Origin: DASXMT01 sp963781305
GTDB taxonomy: Bacteria; Actinomycetota; Acidimicrobiia; Acidimicrobiales; RAAP-2
Direction: 5' to 3'
Assembly (NCBI GenBank): GCA_963781305.1
Contig: CAWAFL010000011.1
Span: 496,001-560,000 of the forward strand
Length of the DNA stretch: 64,000 nucleotides
The notes under the pieces were generated by a model. That model made no database searches and was not told the DNA's origin. It saw only the letters and a program-made list of their open reading frames with translations. The position numbers and the translations under genes are program-made. Position 1 is the stretch's first letter, and each line of letters starts with the position of its first letter. Of this stretch, positions 25,470-34,506 are shown piece after piece.

Positions 25470-26317
25470 CCATGACCCTGACCTCGCCGTCCCCGATTTC
25501 GGCCGACTCTTTGCCCTCTCGGATATGGTGGTCGCTCCTGAACGCATTCGTGCTGGCCCGCCGCGGCGTCGCCCGCATCGTCCGGGAGCCCTCCCAGCTC
25601 CTGGATGTCACCGTCCAGCCGGTCATCTTCGTCCTCCTCTTCGTCTACGTCTTTGGTTCAGCCATCACGCTTCCCAGTGGTGGCAACTACCACGAGTACC
25701 TCATCGGCGGCATGTTCGGGATGGCCCTGGCCGGGACGGCCCAAGGAACCGCAGTCGGCGTCTCCAACGACATGGCCACCGGTCTCATCGACCGATTCCG
25801 ATCGCTCCCCATCGCACGCTCCGCCGTCCTCGCCGGACGCGTACTCGCCGACCTCCTCACCGAGGTCATCGCCATCGTTGTCCTCGTCATCACCGGCCTG
25901 GCCGTGGGTTGGGGTATCCACAATGGCGTCGGCGATGCACTGCTGGCGTTTGGTCTCTGCCTACTCATTGCCTTCGCCATGACCTGGGTCGGAGCCTGCG
26001 CCGGCATGCTGGTGAAGAATCCAGAGGCGGCACAGGCGGCGGGGTTCATCTTCTTCCTGCCGCTGGTGTTCGTCTCCAATACCTTCGTCCCGACCCAGGG
26101 CATGCCCGCTTGGCTTCGCGTCGTTGCAAACTGGAACCCGGTGAGCGCTGTCGCCTCGGCCTGTCGAGACCTCTTCGGTAACCCCAACCCATCTTCGGAC
26201 GTCGCCGCCTGGCCTATGCAGCACCCCGTGCTGGCCACGATCGTCTGGTCGGTTGGATTGATTGCCGTGTTCGCTCCGCTCGCCGTCCATTGCTACCGGC
26301 GCAAGTCGTTGCGCTAG
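25466..26317 (+). CDS. ABC-2 type permease (DrrB-like)
   Basis: A 283-residue ABC-2 permease with about six membrane helices; characteristic features are EPSQLLDVTVQPVIFVLLFVYVFG at the first helix and NPVSAVASACRDLFGN near the last. The start overlaps the ATPase stop by 4 nt. Together they form a complete exporter. The gene is convergent with the LLM oxidoreductase gene. Confidence 0.92.
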   Translation: MTMTLTSPSPISADSLPSRIWWSLLNAFVLARRGVARIVREPSQLLDVTVQPVIFVLLFVYVFGSAITLPSGGNYHEYLIGGMFGMALAGTAQGTAVGVSNDMATGLIDRFRSLPIARSAVLAGRVLADLLTEVIAIVVLVITGLAVGWGIHNGVGDALLAFGLCLLIAFAMTWVGACAGMLVKNPEAAQAAGFIFFLPLVFVSNTFVPTQGMPAWLRVVANWNPVSAVASACRDLFGNPNPSSDVAAWPMQHPVLATIVWSVGLIAVFAPLAVHCYRRKSLR

Positions 26318-26384
26318 AGCCGAACGGAAGCCTTCCAGTGATGAGCGGCCTGCTCACTGTCGCGGTGGTCGATCGGTCCGGAGG

Positions 26385-27296
26385 TCAGCGCTTGGCGATT
26401 GCTTCGCGGACGCCGGGAACGACTTCTTGTGCCCAGAGATGCAGTGTCGTGTCGCTGAGGGTGTCGCCAGGAGGGAGCAAGTAGATGAAAGCGGCGGCAC
26501 CACGTTCAAGCACCGCGAAAGAAAGTTCCTCTACCCACTGCGTTACTCCGCCCCCGACCCAGTGGCCCTCATCGTCGCGGGTCTCGGGTAGCGGGACCCG
26601 GCTAAGGAGCCCTGACACGTTGTAGATGGTGCCGACATCAGCAGGGTTTCTCCCGACCGAAGTAGCCGCTTCGTCGACGACGGGCCTTGACTCGGCGACC
26701 AGCTTGCTGCGCCAGTCAGCAAGGTGTCCGGGTATCCATCCGTCCGCGTGTCGGCCGGTTGCTGCCAGGTTCTTCGGGCCGAGCGCTCCGATCCAGATCG
26801 GTGGCGTTGGGGCGGCCGCGGGTGTCAGCTCGGTGACCTGGTAGAACTCACCGTCGAACGTGACCGGATCGCCGCCACCAGAGAGCGCTCTCACGACCAT
26901 GATCGCCTCTTCCAGTGCTCGTACTCGGCCAGCGGGCGATAGGCGCGGGACACCGAGGGCGACGATTTCCTCCCACAGCCCGCCCGCACCGATGCCGAGA
27001 ACGACACGGCCGCGAGAGATCGTAGAGAGTCCGGTGACGGTTCGGGCGAGGATGGGAGCGGGACGGCTGAGCAGGTTTGTCATGATCACCGCTCCTGTGA
27101 TGTTCCTGGTTTCGCCCAGAACGAACCCCAGCGCGGCGTAGGCATCCACGCGGTCAGCGAAGTAGGGATGGTCGCTGACGCTGACGAGGTCGAGACCCGC
27201 CTCGTCGGCCAGGCGGGCGTGCCGGAGCATCTCGCTCACTTGGTGGACGCCGTTCTCCAGCCCGAGGCCGAAGAGGACTTTGTGGTTGGGGGTCAC
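26385..27296 (-). CDS. LLM class F420-dependent oxidoreductase
   Basis: A 303-residue luciferase-like TIM-barrel enzyme beginning at GTG 27296 (VTPNHKVLFGLGLENG); the frame is open further upstream but without domain sequence. Family features: DLVSVSDHPYFADRVDAYAALGF, GRVVLGIGAGGLWEE, and PIWIGALGPKNLAATGRHADGWIPG. Such actinobacterial enzymes normally use F420 rather than FMN. It is divergent from a TetR gene, its likely regulator. Confidence 0.88.
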   Translation of the reverse strand: MTPNHKVLFGLGLENGVHQVSEMLRHARLADEAGLDLVSVSDHPYFADRVDAYAALGFVLGETRNITGAVIMTNLLSRPAPILARTVTGLSTISRGRVVLGIGAGGLWEEIVALGVPRLSPAGRVRALEEAIMVVRALSGGGDPVTFDGEFYQVTELTPAAAPTPPIWIGALGPKNLAATGRHADGWIPGHLADWRSKLVAESRPVVDEAATSVGRNPADVGTIYNVSGLLSRVPLPETRDDEGHWVGGGVTQWVEELSFAVLERGAAAFIYLLPPGDTLSDTTLHLWAQEVVPGVREAIAKR

Positions 27297-27379
27297 GATG
27301 CCGTCGTCCCGGTCAGGCGCAGGTGCATAGGGAGTTGTCTCGCTCCAACCCTCGCTCTCACACGAACAGCGTACGTGAC

Positions 27380-27390
27380 GAACAGTGTTC
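27380..27390. promoter_or_regulatory. Candidate TetR operator between LLM and TetR genes
   Basis: GAACA-G-TGTTC is a perfect inverted repeat in the 117-nt divergent gap. ACGAACAG occurs twice (27362-27369 and 27378-27385), giving a possible second half site. Small, so moderate confidence. Confidence 0.4.
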
Positions 27391-27413
27391 TGGCAAGTAG
27401 AGTGCAGTCCGTC

Positions 27414-28136
27414 ATGTCTCTCGCCGACGGTCCGCCCCTGATGAACGTCTCCGTCCGTCATCGCTCGACTCGTGACCGCCCCGCAAAGGCACCGCTCAGC
27501 CAGGAAGCGGTCGTCGACGCAGCCCTGGCGATCCTGAAGTCGGACGGCCTGGAGGCGGTCACGATGCGCCGGGTCGCGGCCGCCCTGGATACGGGAGCTG
27601 CTTCGCTCTACGTCTACGTTTCCGGTCGCGAGGGCCTGCTCCAGGCGATGCTGGATCGCGTCAACGCCACGATCGACCTCGAAGCCCCGGACCCTTCACG
27701 TTGGCGTCCTCAGCTGCACTCGTTGCTTCTGCGCATGCACCAAGCACTGGTCACTCATCCGGGGATCGCTGCGATGACCCTGGCCGATCCACCCACCACC
27801 GAAGCGGTTCTGCTTCTGGCTGAGAACCTGCTGGGAATCCTGCTCGCCGGCGGGCTTGACCCCCAAGACGCCGCCTGGGCTTGCGACATCTTCGTGTTAT
27901 TGGTGACCGCCGCTGCCCGTGAGGACGATGTGCGCCGCCCGCGCGGCCGCAGCGACGACGACCGACAATCGCAGGTTGACGACGTCTACAACACCTTCGC
28001 CGGCTTACCGCCTGATCGGTTTCCTCTGATCGCTGGCCACGCAGCGCAGATGGTCGCCGGCGATGGCGACGAGCGGTTCCGCTTCGCCATCGACGTTGTC
28101 GTCGACGGCATGCTCGCCAGAGCCGCCCGGCGGTAG
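27414..28136 (+). CDS. TetR family transcriptional regulator
   Basis: A 240-residue repressor with the HTH PLSQEAVVDAALAILKSDGLEAVTMRRVAAALDTGAASLYVYVSGREGLL and a TetR C-terminal helical domain. Start ATG 27414 is used; ATG at 27441 is possible. Divergent from the LLM oxidoreductase. The C-terminal ligand domain contains an Asp/Arg-rich insertion (DVRRPRGRSDDDRQ). Confidence 0.88.
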   Translation: MSLADGPPLMNVSVRHRSTRDRPAKAPLSQEAVVDAALAILKSDGLEAVTMRRVAAALDTGAASLYVYVSGREGLLQAMLDRVNATIDLEAPDPSRWRPQLHSLLLRMHQALVTHPGIAAMTLADPPTTEAVLLLAENLLGILLAGGLDPQDAAWACDIFVLLVTAAAREDDVRRPRGRSDDDRQSQVDDVYNTFAGLPPDRFPLIAGHAAQMVAGDGDERFRFAIDVVVDGMLARAARR

Positions 28137-28185
28137 ACCATGCCCCGATGGAATTCCCATCGCTGTAGGGGGCTACGCTCACGCG

Positions 28186-28563
28186 ATGCCGATGCCGAAG
28201 CGGGCAAGCGTCGATGACTACTTCGCCCAACTGAACGACGTCCAGCGGCCGCACCTCGAGGTGCTCAGGGAGCTGAGCCTCGACGCTGATCCGGAGGCGC
28301 GGGAGGAACTGAAGTGGAACCTGCCGGTGTACGTCCGAGGTGAGAAGACCAATCTATGGACGCTTCAGAACTTCAAAAACCACTGCTCGCTTCGGTTCTC
28401 GCCACCGTTCTTCGCCACTCAGAAGGCCGCGGTTGAGGCCGCTGGCTATGAGGCCGGTGAGGGCTTCATCAAGCTCCCCTATAACCGTGAGCTGCCAGCC
28501 CAGCTTCTGAAGGCGCTGATGCATGCACGGGTCGAGGAATACGAAACGACCGACGCCAGCTAG
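28186..28563 (+). CDS. DUF1801 domain protein
   Basis: A 125-residue protein of the YdhG/DUF1801 family: SVDDYFAQLNDVQRPHLEVLREL, the LKWNLPVY segment and GFIKLPYNRELP. The family has a frataxin-like/actin-binding-unrelated small alpha-beta fold and no firmly known role in bacteria. It starts 49 nt after the TetR stop and may be co-transcribed. Confidence 0.82.
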   Translation: MPMPKRASVDDYFAQLNDVQRPHLEVLRELSLDADPEAREELKWNLPVYVRGEKTNLWTLQNFKNHCSLRFSPPFFATQKAAVEAAGYEAGEGFIKLPYNRELPAQLLKALMHARVEEYETTDAS

Positions 28564-28719
28564 AACGAAGGCTGACCACGGCTACCTCCAGGGAGGGTCC
28601 AACGACCTTGTCGTAAACTCCGTGCACGTCAGCCAGGCAGATGTGCGGCGATCAAGGGCTACCCGTCGGAAGGCAACAGCCCGAGCTGGCGGAGTGCAGC
28701 GGACTGAGTCTGAGTCGGC

Positions 28720-29262
28720 CTAGCTGAAGCTGACCTTTCCTGAACCGCTGATGATCCCACTAGAGGCAACCGGTTTGCCGTTGCCCTCATTGCATTGACC
28801 CTTCTGGTTGCCACTTGTGTTGCGAGGCAGAATGGCGACGAAACTCTCCGTCATGTCCAGCGTCCCGGCGATCCCCTTGTAGGCGCCCGAACCATTAAAG
28901 ATGGTGATTGGGCTGGAGACCGTGAAGGAGAATGAGCAATTCGTCGTGTTGTTGACCGTTGGAGCCGTCGAGTTCGCTTCCTTATTGAGGTCAGTGGTGT
29001 TGACTTCGAAACCACCCTGCTTCAGCGCGATCTTGACGTAGTTGCCATTGGGGTCGACCTTGCCGGTCTGGTCGATCGTGGTTGCCTTGCCGTAGTCGGC
29101 GATTGCTCCGGCGATCACGATCGGGTAGGTCGCCGAGTTGTTCGGCGTCACCGAGACGTAGATGGTGCCCCCTTGAGGGGGGCTAGCCGCGCCCGCCGCG
29201 GTTATTCCGAGCAGAGTGCTTCCAAGAACAGCTGCAGCTAGCGCGGCTTTTGTGAATCGCAT
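28720..29262 (-). CDS. Secreted protein of unknown function
   Basis: A 180-residue protein with a clear Sec signal peptide (MRFTKAALAAAVLGSTLLGITAAGAA, cleavage after AGA/ASP near residue 26). The mature part is beta-rich, Asn/Thr/Ser-rich and low in charge, with two Cys (NCSF and GQCN) that could pair. The coding sequence is visibly less GC-rich than its neighbours. No family recognised. Divergent from a LuxR regulator with a large palindrome in between, suggesting regulated export. Confidence 0.8.
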   Translation of the reverse strand: MRFTKAALAAAVLGSTLLGITAAGAASPPQGGTIYVSVTPNNSATYPIVIAGAIADYGKATTIDQTGKVDPNGNYVKIALKQGGFEVNTTDLNKEANSTAPTVNNTTNCSFSFTVSSPITIFNGSGAYKGIAGTLDMTESFVAILPRNTSGNQKGQCNEGNGKPVASSGIISGSGKVSFS

Positions 29263-29317
29263 TCGGTCCCCCCAATTGTATTATTTAAGGAGCCTAAGGA
29301 AGCGCCAGGGTGGAGGT

Positions 29318-29339
29318 AAATACTCAAAATTGGGTATTT
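29318..29339. promoter_or_regulatory. 22-bp palindrome in the secreted protein/LuxR gap
   Basis: Arms AAATAC-T-CAA (29318-29327) and TTG-G-GTATTT (29330-29339) pair at nine of ten positions around AA. It sits between divergent genes in an AT-rich island, a typical operator position; the LuxR-type regulator is the obvious candidate ligand. Confidence 0.5.
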
Positions 29340-29378
29340 CCTGTACCGTGATCCCGTGGAGAGCAACCCTGGTGGCTG

Positions 29379-30452
29379 ATGATGACTCGCGAGATTCCGT
29401 GGGAGCCTGTCCTGCAGGTCATCGGCACCGTCGCTGAGATCGATGACCCGGGGAGATTTGGCCTCGAAGTGCTCAACGCGCTGTCGTCGGCGATCCCTTT
29501 CGACATCGGCTCGTTCAACGAGATCGACTTAGATTCTGGTCGTGCGGTATTTGTCGCATCGCCGCCCGAAGAAGAGGACGCTGACCAGGAGACCCGTGCC
29601 GCGTTTCCCCGCCTGGTGCAGCAGAACCCAATTCTGCAGTATCAGGATCGGACCGGCGACGGCAGCGCCCATCGCCTATCCGATTTCCTGTCAGCCGAGG
29701 CACTCCATGGTCTTGAGCTCTACCAGCGGGTGTACAAGCCTCGAGGCGTGGAATTCCAGGTAGCGATCGGCCTCGCCACGAAGCGCCCATTGGTGGTCGC
29801 GCTCGCGCTCAACCGTCAACACACCGATTTCTCAGATCGTGAGCTTCAAGTACTCGACGCGTTGCGTCCCCATCTCGTCCAGGCACACCGCAACGTGCAG
29901 GCACTGGCGGCGCTACAGGGCATCGACGGAGCTCTCGCCGGAGTCGGCAAGGCCATCGTGGTCCTGGACCCGCAGGGCGGGGTAGTCCATGCCCCGGCGT
30001 GGGCTTGGCTCGCCCTCGAACGGCATTTCGGCGATACGGCGTCAGGTGAACTGCCAATACAAGTCGCCAATTGGATCGAACAAGAGCGCGAGAACATCCT
30101 CGATGATGGTCTACCGCGGCTCCATAAGCCATTGGTGAGCGCGATTGACGAACAGCAACTCGTCGCTCGTTACGTGCCCGGCGTTGAGAGTAGGCCAGAC
30201 GCCTTCGTTCTCGAAGAGCAATCGCCTAAACGTGGTATCAGCGAGCTCAAACGCCTCCATCTCACCGAACGGGAAGCTGAGCTGCTCTGGTTGTTGATGA
30301 AGGGAAAAACGACCGCGGAGATCGCAAAAGATCTCGCCGTTGCGCCGTCTACAGCGAACAAGCACCTTCAGCACATTTACCGCAAGCTCGGGGTGCTCAA
30401 CCGCACCGCCGCCATCGCCGCCGCTTCGGACGCCGTCTTCAGCCGTTGGTAG
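29379..30452 (+). CDS. LuxR family transcriptional regulator
   Basis: A 357-residue regulator: a GAF-like N-terminal region (about residues 10-170, ending in FSDRELQVLDALRPHL), a middle segment, and a C-terminal LuxR HTH (LTEREAELLWLLMKGKTTAEIAKDLAVAPSTANKHLQHIYRKLGVLNRTAA, about 295-345). No receiver domain is visible, so it likely senses a ligand directly. Adjacent double ATG start; ATG at 29382 is equally possible. Confidence 0.88.
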   Translation: MMTREIPWEPVLQVIGTVAEIDDPGRFGLEVLNALSSAIPFDIGSFNEIDLDSGRAVFVASPPEEEDADQETRAAFPRLVQQNPILQYQDRTGDGSAHRLSDFLSAEALHGLELYQRVYKPRGVEFQVAIGLATKRPLVVALALNRQHTDFSDRELQVLDALRPHLVQAHRNVQALAALQGIDGALAGVGKAIVVLDPQGGVVHAPAWAWLALERHFGDTASGELPIQVANWIEQERENILDDGLPRLHKPLVSAIDEQQLVARYVPGVESRPDAFVLEEQSPKRGISELKRLHLTEREAELLWLLMKGKTTAEIAKDLAVAPSTANKHLQHIYRKLGVLNRTAAIAAASDAVFSRW

Positions 30453-30620
30453 CGCAGACCGTGCCTGCCGGTGACATCCTTCAAGCGAACGTTGCTCGTG
30501 CCGAGTCTGACAGTCTCGCCCGTTCAACGGCTCGTATCGATGTCGGCTAACCACGAGTCATGAGAGTTCCGTCCGTAAAGTGCCGTATTGAGAAATGAAC
30601 CCAGGAGGAGAGCCGTAGCC

Positions 30621-31580
30621 ATGAGGAAGATCACCATCGAGGAAGCGGTGACGACCGACGAGTTCGAGCATTTCGACGAAGCGTTCTTGCCGTCGATCAA
30701 GAAGCAGTACGGGGACTACCTGAAGGCCCGCCTCCACCTCGACTACACCGAGCAGCGGCTCTCGGACATGGACGGGGAGGGCATCGACGTCCAGGTGATC
30801 TCGCTCACCTCGCCCGGTATCCAGAGTATTGCCGATCCCGCGGCGGCGGTGGACTTGGCCAAGAAAGTGAACGACAGCCTGGCCGAGGTCGCGGCGCAGC
30901 ATCCCACCCGGTTCAAGACGATGGCGGCGGTGCCGTGGATCAGCCCTCAGGAGGGGGCCGACGAGCTCGAGCGGGCAGTGTCGGAGCTTGGTGCAGTCGG
31001 TGTGATGCTCAACGGTCACACCAAGGGCGCCTACATGGACGAGGCGCAATTCCGGCCCGTGTGGGAGCGCGCCGAGGCCCTCGATGTTCCGGTGTACCTG
31101 CACCCCATCCAGGCCGTGGAGACATGGAGGAACTGTGAGGGCTATCCCGAGCTCACCCAGGCGGCGTGGGGTTGGGCGTTCGAGACGGGCACCCACTTCT
31201 GGCGCCTGGTCCTTTCGGGGCTGTTTGACGCCTATCCCAATCTGACCGTGATCCTCGGCCATATGGGCGAGTTCGTGCCCTTTGGCATGTGGCGATTCGA
31301 CGACCGAGTCGAATGGATCGCCCAGTCCCGGGGCTTGGAGCACGAGCCGTCCTACTACGCCAAGAACAACATGATGGTCACTACGTCAGGAGTTTGTTCG
31401 TATGAGGCGCTGGTCTGTACGCAGATTGCTCTGGGATCGGATCGCATCCTCTTCGCCGTCGACTATCCCTACCAGTTTCAGCAGCAGGCGGTGGAATGGA
31501 TCGAGTCGGTCCCGATCAGCGACACTGATCGCCAGTCAATCTGCCACGGTAATGCGGAGCGGATCTTCAAAATCGATTGA
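30621..31580 (+). CDS. Amidohydrolase 2 family protein (gamma-resorcylate decarboxylase-like)
   Basis: A 319-residue TIM-barrel protein starting ATG 30621 after AGGAGGAG. It opens KITIEEAVTTDEF, contains VYLHPIQ, VILGHMGEFVPF and FAVDYPYQF, matching the metal-dependent aromatic acid decarboxylases. The family's first metal motif is usually E-x-H (as in IEEHF); here it reads EEA, so one His ligand appears replaced. Reaction probably decarboxylation or hydrolysis of an aromatic acid; not certain. Confidence 0.85.
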   Translation: MRKITIEEAVTTDEFEHFDEAFLPSIKKQYGDYLKARLHLDYTEQRLSDMDGEGIDVQVISLTSPGIQSIADPAAAVDLAKKVNDSLAEVAAQHPTRFKTMAAVPWISPQEGADELERAVSELGAVGVMLNGHTKGAYMDEAQFRPVWERAEALDVPVYLHPIQAVETWRNCEGYPELTQAAWGWAFETGTHFWRLVLSGLFDAYPNLTVILGHMGEFVPFGMWRFDDRVEWIAQSRGLEHEPSYYAKNNMMVTTSGVCSYEALVCTQIALGSDRILFAVDYPYQFQQQAVEWIESVPISDTDRQSICHGNAERIFKID

Positions 31581-31668
31581 ACCTGGCGATTGGACGTGGG
31601 CATTGCCGGCGGCTCCCGACGCACGCGGCCGGATCTGGCGCGTCACCAAACAATCCAGTGCCGTCGGT

Positions 31669-32172
31669 TCATGGGACCGGAATGACAGTGGGCCGACCGT
31701 GGACGAGAACCTCGCGGCGCAGGACCAACGTCAACGCGGCTGCTGCGCCCAGCACCACGAAGGCGATTGCCTCGAGGATCAGTGACGTCACTGCGTAAGG
31801 GGCACTGAGGCTGTCCTGAAAACCGAACAGGCCGACGTACACGGAGAGCAGCAGACCGCCGATGGTGCCGATGGCGAAAAGTGCGGCCCCGGCGAACACC
31901 AACAGTCGCCGGAACACCGCCACTAGGGCGGCCAAGGCGATGCCGACAATGCCCTGGATCAGAAACAGTGGACCGATGGTCGGGATGTGCCGATAGCTCT
32001 GTGACCACAGATGGAGATGGATGACCGCGGACAGCACCAACAGAACGGCACCGATCCAAGCCAGCACGCTGACGATCGGACCGGGCGAGCCCATCAGGCC
32101 TACAATCCGCCCCCCCACACCCGATGCCCGAGCATCAGTTCGGTGACTCTCCAGCGGTTGTGTTTGGCTCAT
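31669..32172 (-). CDS. Small integral membrane protein, last gene of Tat/ferritin operon
   Basis: A 167-residue protein with four predicted membrane helices (about 38-60, 72-94, 98-120, 128-150). The first helix begins IVSVLAWIGAVLLVLSAVIHLHLW with two adjacent His residues that could ligate metal or heme. ATG 32172 overlaps the stop of the DoxX-like gene (ATGA). No named family recognised; it resembles small membrane proteins that accompany DoxX-like proteins. Confidence 0.72.
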   Translation of the reverse strand: MSQTQPLESHRTDARASGVGGRIVGLMGSPGPIVSVLAWIGAVLLVLSAVIHLHLWSQSYRHIPTIGPLFLIQGIVGIALAALVAVFRRLLVFAGAALFAIGTIGGLLLSVYVGLFGFQDSLSAPYAVTSLILEAIAFVVLGAAAALTLVLRREVLVHGRPTVIPVP

Positions 32173-33200
32173 GTCACTAGTTCGGAGCCAGAGTTCATTT
32201 GGATGTAAGGCGTATCCACCCAACCCGGTTGGCTGTGCAGTCCCGGCGAGCGGCGGGGCCAGGCCACCAGAGCCAACAAGATGACCAACGGTGCAGTGCC
32301 CGGATCGGTGGCACCCCAGTTCAGGATCCCACCAAGCCCTTGCCCGACCACCCAGAAGACGACCGAGATCCCGACGCCCAATCCCAGCCAACGTCGGGGG
32401 TGGTGGCCGTCGAGCAACCACCCCACCGCGACCGACAGCTCCACCAGGCCGAGAACCATGGCCGCCGCAGCCGGATGGCGAAGCACTACATCGGCCACGC
32501 CATCGGAGGCCCGCGCCAGGAATGCCCGCTGCCCATTGGAGGATTCCTGAAATCCGGCCCGGAAGACTTGGCCGGTCGCATAGACGAAGGGCAGCTGGAG
32601 CACGGCTGCTCCAATCCAGTAGAGCGACCAACAGGCCGACCATGGGCGCCTGGCTACATCAGGTACGGACCAACCCTGTTTGCCCGGCCAGGCCAAGCCG
32701 GCCAACACCCCGTACATCACCGCCGCGCCGGGAGCACCGAAGAGGGCCATGGCGAAACCGGTCGGCAACATGCCCAGTCCTTCTCCGATCAGCCAGATTG
32801 CCACCGACCACACCATGGACACGAGCAACGTAGCGCGGACTCCGTACCCGAGGATCAGGGCCATGCCGATCGTGGCCTGCAGCAGGGCCGATGCCAGGTT
32901 CCACCAGGGCCAGTGGGCCACGAACGGGCTGATGCTCGAGAAGATGACCCGGTTCTCCCAACCCGGTGCCCCCATGACCGATTGGGCCAGATCACCGAGC
33001 GGAAAGTCCCGGACGAAGTTCGGCGCCTCCAGCTGCAACACGGCGTCGAGGAACCACAACCATCCGAGGGTCACCTGGAGCCCCCGACGACTGATCAGCC
33101 GGCGGGACGACTGGTCCTTCCGGCGACGCGGGTCCGTGTCGCGGGCCAGCGTCTCGATCCTGGCGATGGAGGGAGGTCGGGATGCCAACCCAATGCTCAC
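32169..33200 (-). CDS. DoxX-like integral membrane protein with internal duplication
   Basis: A 343-residue membrane protein with two DoxX-like halves. Half one: GWLWFLDAVLQLEAP, then WSVAIWLIGEGLGMLPTG; half two: YWIGAAVLQLPF, then VVFWVVGQGLGGILNWG. The conserved W-x-x-x-A-V-L-Q-L and V-x-x-W-x-x-G-x-G-L-G patterns recur about 165 residues apart. DoxX-family proteins include quinone-linked subunits and MauE-like redox proteins. It overlaps tatC upstream and the small membrane protein downstream, so it belongs to the Tat/ferritin operon. Confidence 0.82.
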   Translation of the reverse strand: MSIGLASRPPSIARIETLARDTDPRRRKDQSSRRLISRRGLQVTLGWLWFLDAVLQLEAPNFVRDFPLGDLAQSVMGAPGWENRVIFSSISPFVAHWPWWNLASALLQATIGMALILGYGVRATLLVSMVWSVAIWLIGEGLGMLPTGFAMALFGAPGAAVMYGVLAGLAWPGKQGWSVPDVARRPWSACWSLYWIGAAVLQLPFVYATGQVFRAGFQESSNGQRAFLARASDGVADVVLRHPAAAAMVLGLVELSVAVGWLLDGHHPRRWLGLGVGISVVFWVVGQGLGGILNWGATDPGTAPLVILLALVAWPRRSPGLHSQPGWVDTPYIQMNSGSELVT

Positions 33201-33982
33201 GGGGTCGTCGCCCGTGATCGGAGGATCAGGCGTCCCACCACGATCGAGAGCTCATAGAACACCAAGAGGGGCAAGGCCAGAGCCAGCATCGAGAAGGGAT
33301 CCGAGCTCGGCGTGATGATGCCGGCAAAGGCGACCAGCGCCACGATCGCCCATCGGCGCCACGACGACAAGCGGCTGGGCGTGACCACACCGGCGACCTG
33401 CAGGAACACGAGCAGGACGGGAAGCTCGAAGGTGATGCCGAACGCAGCCATCATCAAGAGCAGCAAGCCGATGTAGCTACTCGGACTGTAGATCTGTCGT
33501 AGCGAGGGTCCGCCGATGGTTCCCAGGAACTGCAGTGTGTGGGGGAACACTGCATAGGCCACCGCAGCGCCACCCAGGAAGAGTACGAGGGAGGAGGCCA
33601 CGAACGGGTAGGCATAACGCTTCTCACCGGGATTCAGTCCCGGCGCGATGAAACGCCACACCTGCCAGAGCAGGAGCGGCGACACCAGGACGATCCCGCC
33701 GTAGGCGGCGACCTTCACCCGGATCGAGAGGCCGTCGAGGGGTCCGGTCACGTAGAGGTTGCAGGAGTGCCTCGGTCCCACCATGTGGCAGTAAGGAGTG
33801 AGCAAGGCTCCCAGCACGTGATTGAACAGCACGAACACGACGATTGCGCCCACGGTGACGGCGGCCGCCGAGATGAGTAGCCGGTTTCGCAGCTCGGTCA
33901 GGTGTCCGAGCAACGGCATGCCGGCCGGTGTCGAGGGACTGTCTCGACCAGTGCGGTCGATGGTGGGGAGGTGGAGGGCCAT
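33197..33982 (-). CDS. tatC: Sec-independent protein translocase TatC
   Basis: A 261-residue membrane protein with six helices; TatC hallmarks are MPLLGHLTELRNRLLISA (the conserved H-L-x-E-L-R-x-R cytoplasmic motif binding the twin-Arg signal), FIAPGLNPGEKRYAYPFV and FGITFELPVLLVFL (conserved F-x-x-E-x-P). It is the signal-peptide receptor of the Tat machine. Start ATG 33982 gives a normal length; the frame is open upstream to 34132. Encoded with TatA, TatB and two ferritin-like cargo proteins. Confidence 0.93.
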   Translation of the reverse strand: MALHLPTIDRTGRDSPSTPAGMPLLGHLTELRNRLLISAAAVTVGAIVVFVLFNHVLGALLTPYCHMVGPRHSCNLYVTGPLDGLSIRVKVAAYGGIVLVSPLLLWQVWRFIAPGLNPGEKRYAYPFVASSLVLFLGGAAVAYAVFPHTLQFLGTIGGPSLRQIYSPSSYIGLLLLMMAAFGITFELPVLLVFLQVAGVVTPSRLSSWRRWAIVALVAFAGIITPSSDPFSMLALALPLLVFYELSIVVGRLILRSRATTP

Positions 33983-34013
33983 GAAGGGTGTGGTCCACGC
34001 CAGAACGACGGCG

Positions 34014-34499
34014 TTAGTTCTGTGACGGGTCCAGGTCGACGGATGCGGCATTGGGCGACGAGCCGGCAGAGACGGTCGCGAACGCGCTCGTACCCACCAG
34101 GGGGGCGCCATGGGACGGGCCCGTGCCGCCACTCTGGGTCGACTCCCGGAGCGAGACGTCTATGGAGCCGGGGACGTTCCCGGCATCAGTGCTCTGATCG
34201 GACCGTTCATGCTCCGCTCCCGTCGCGGTCGAGAGACCGACCGCCCGGTAGAGGGCCTGACGCGGATCGGTGACCGCAGTCACCTTACCGATGGTCTCCC
34301 GGGCACTCCGCAGTTCGTCGCCGAAAGGAAGATCCCCGGTGAACTTCTTGGCTTCGGTCTCCAAGGAAGCCCGCATCTTCTGCAAGTCCTTCAGCAGCGA
34401 GGAGATCTTGCGAGCGGCGGCGGGGAGCTTGTCGGGGCCTAGGACGACGAGGGCCACGACGGCGATGAGCATCAACTTGGCCGGATCGAGTGAGAACAT
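34014..34499 (-). CDS. tatB: TatB-like translocase subunit
   Basis: A 161-residue protein with one N-terminal membrane helix (KLMLIAVVALVVLGPDKLP, including the Gly-Pro hinge of TatB) and a long amphipathic helix (about 25-75), then a disordered tail. The tail length favours TatB over TatA. It passes substrates from TatC to TatA. Seven nt separate it from the cupredoxin gene. Confidence 0.88.
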   Translation of the reverse strand: MFSLDPAKLMLIAVVALVVLGPDKLPAAARKISSLLKDLQKMRASLETEAKKFTGDLPFGDELRSARETIGKVTAVTDPRQALYRAVGLSTATGAEHERSDQSTDAGNVPGSIDVSLRESTQSGGTGPSHGAPLVGTSAFATVSAGSSPNAASVDLDPSQN

Positions 34500-34506
34500 G
34501 GTTCGC

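Noticed and set aside
26335..26358. Imperfect hairpin between the DrrB-like and LLM genes
   Set aside because: The stem needs a three-base bulge and lacks a T tract, too weak to call a terminator.
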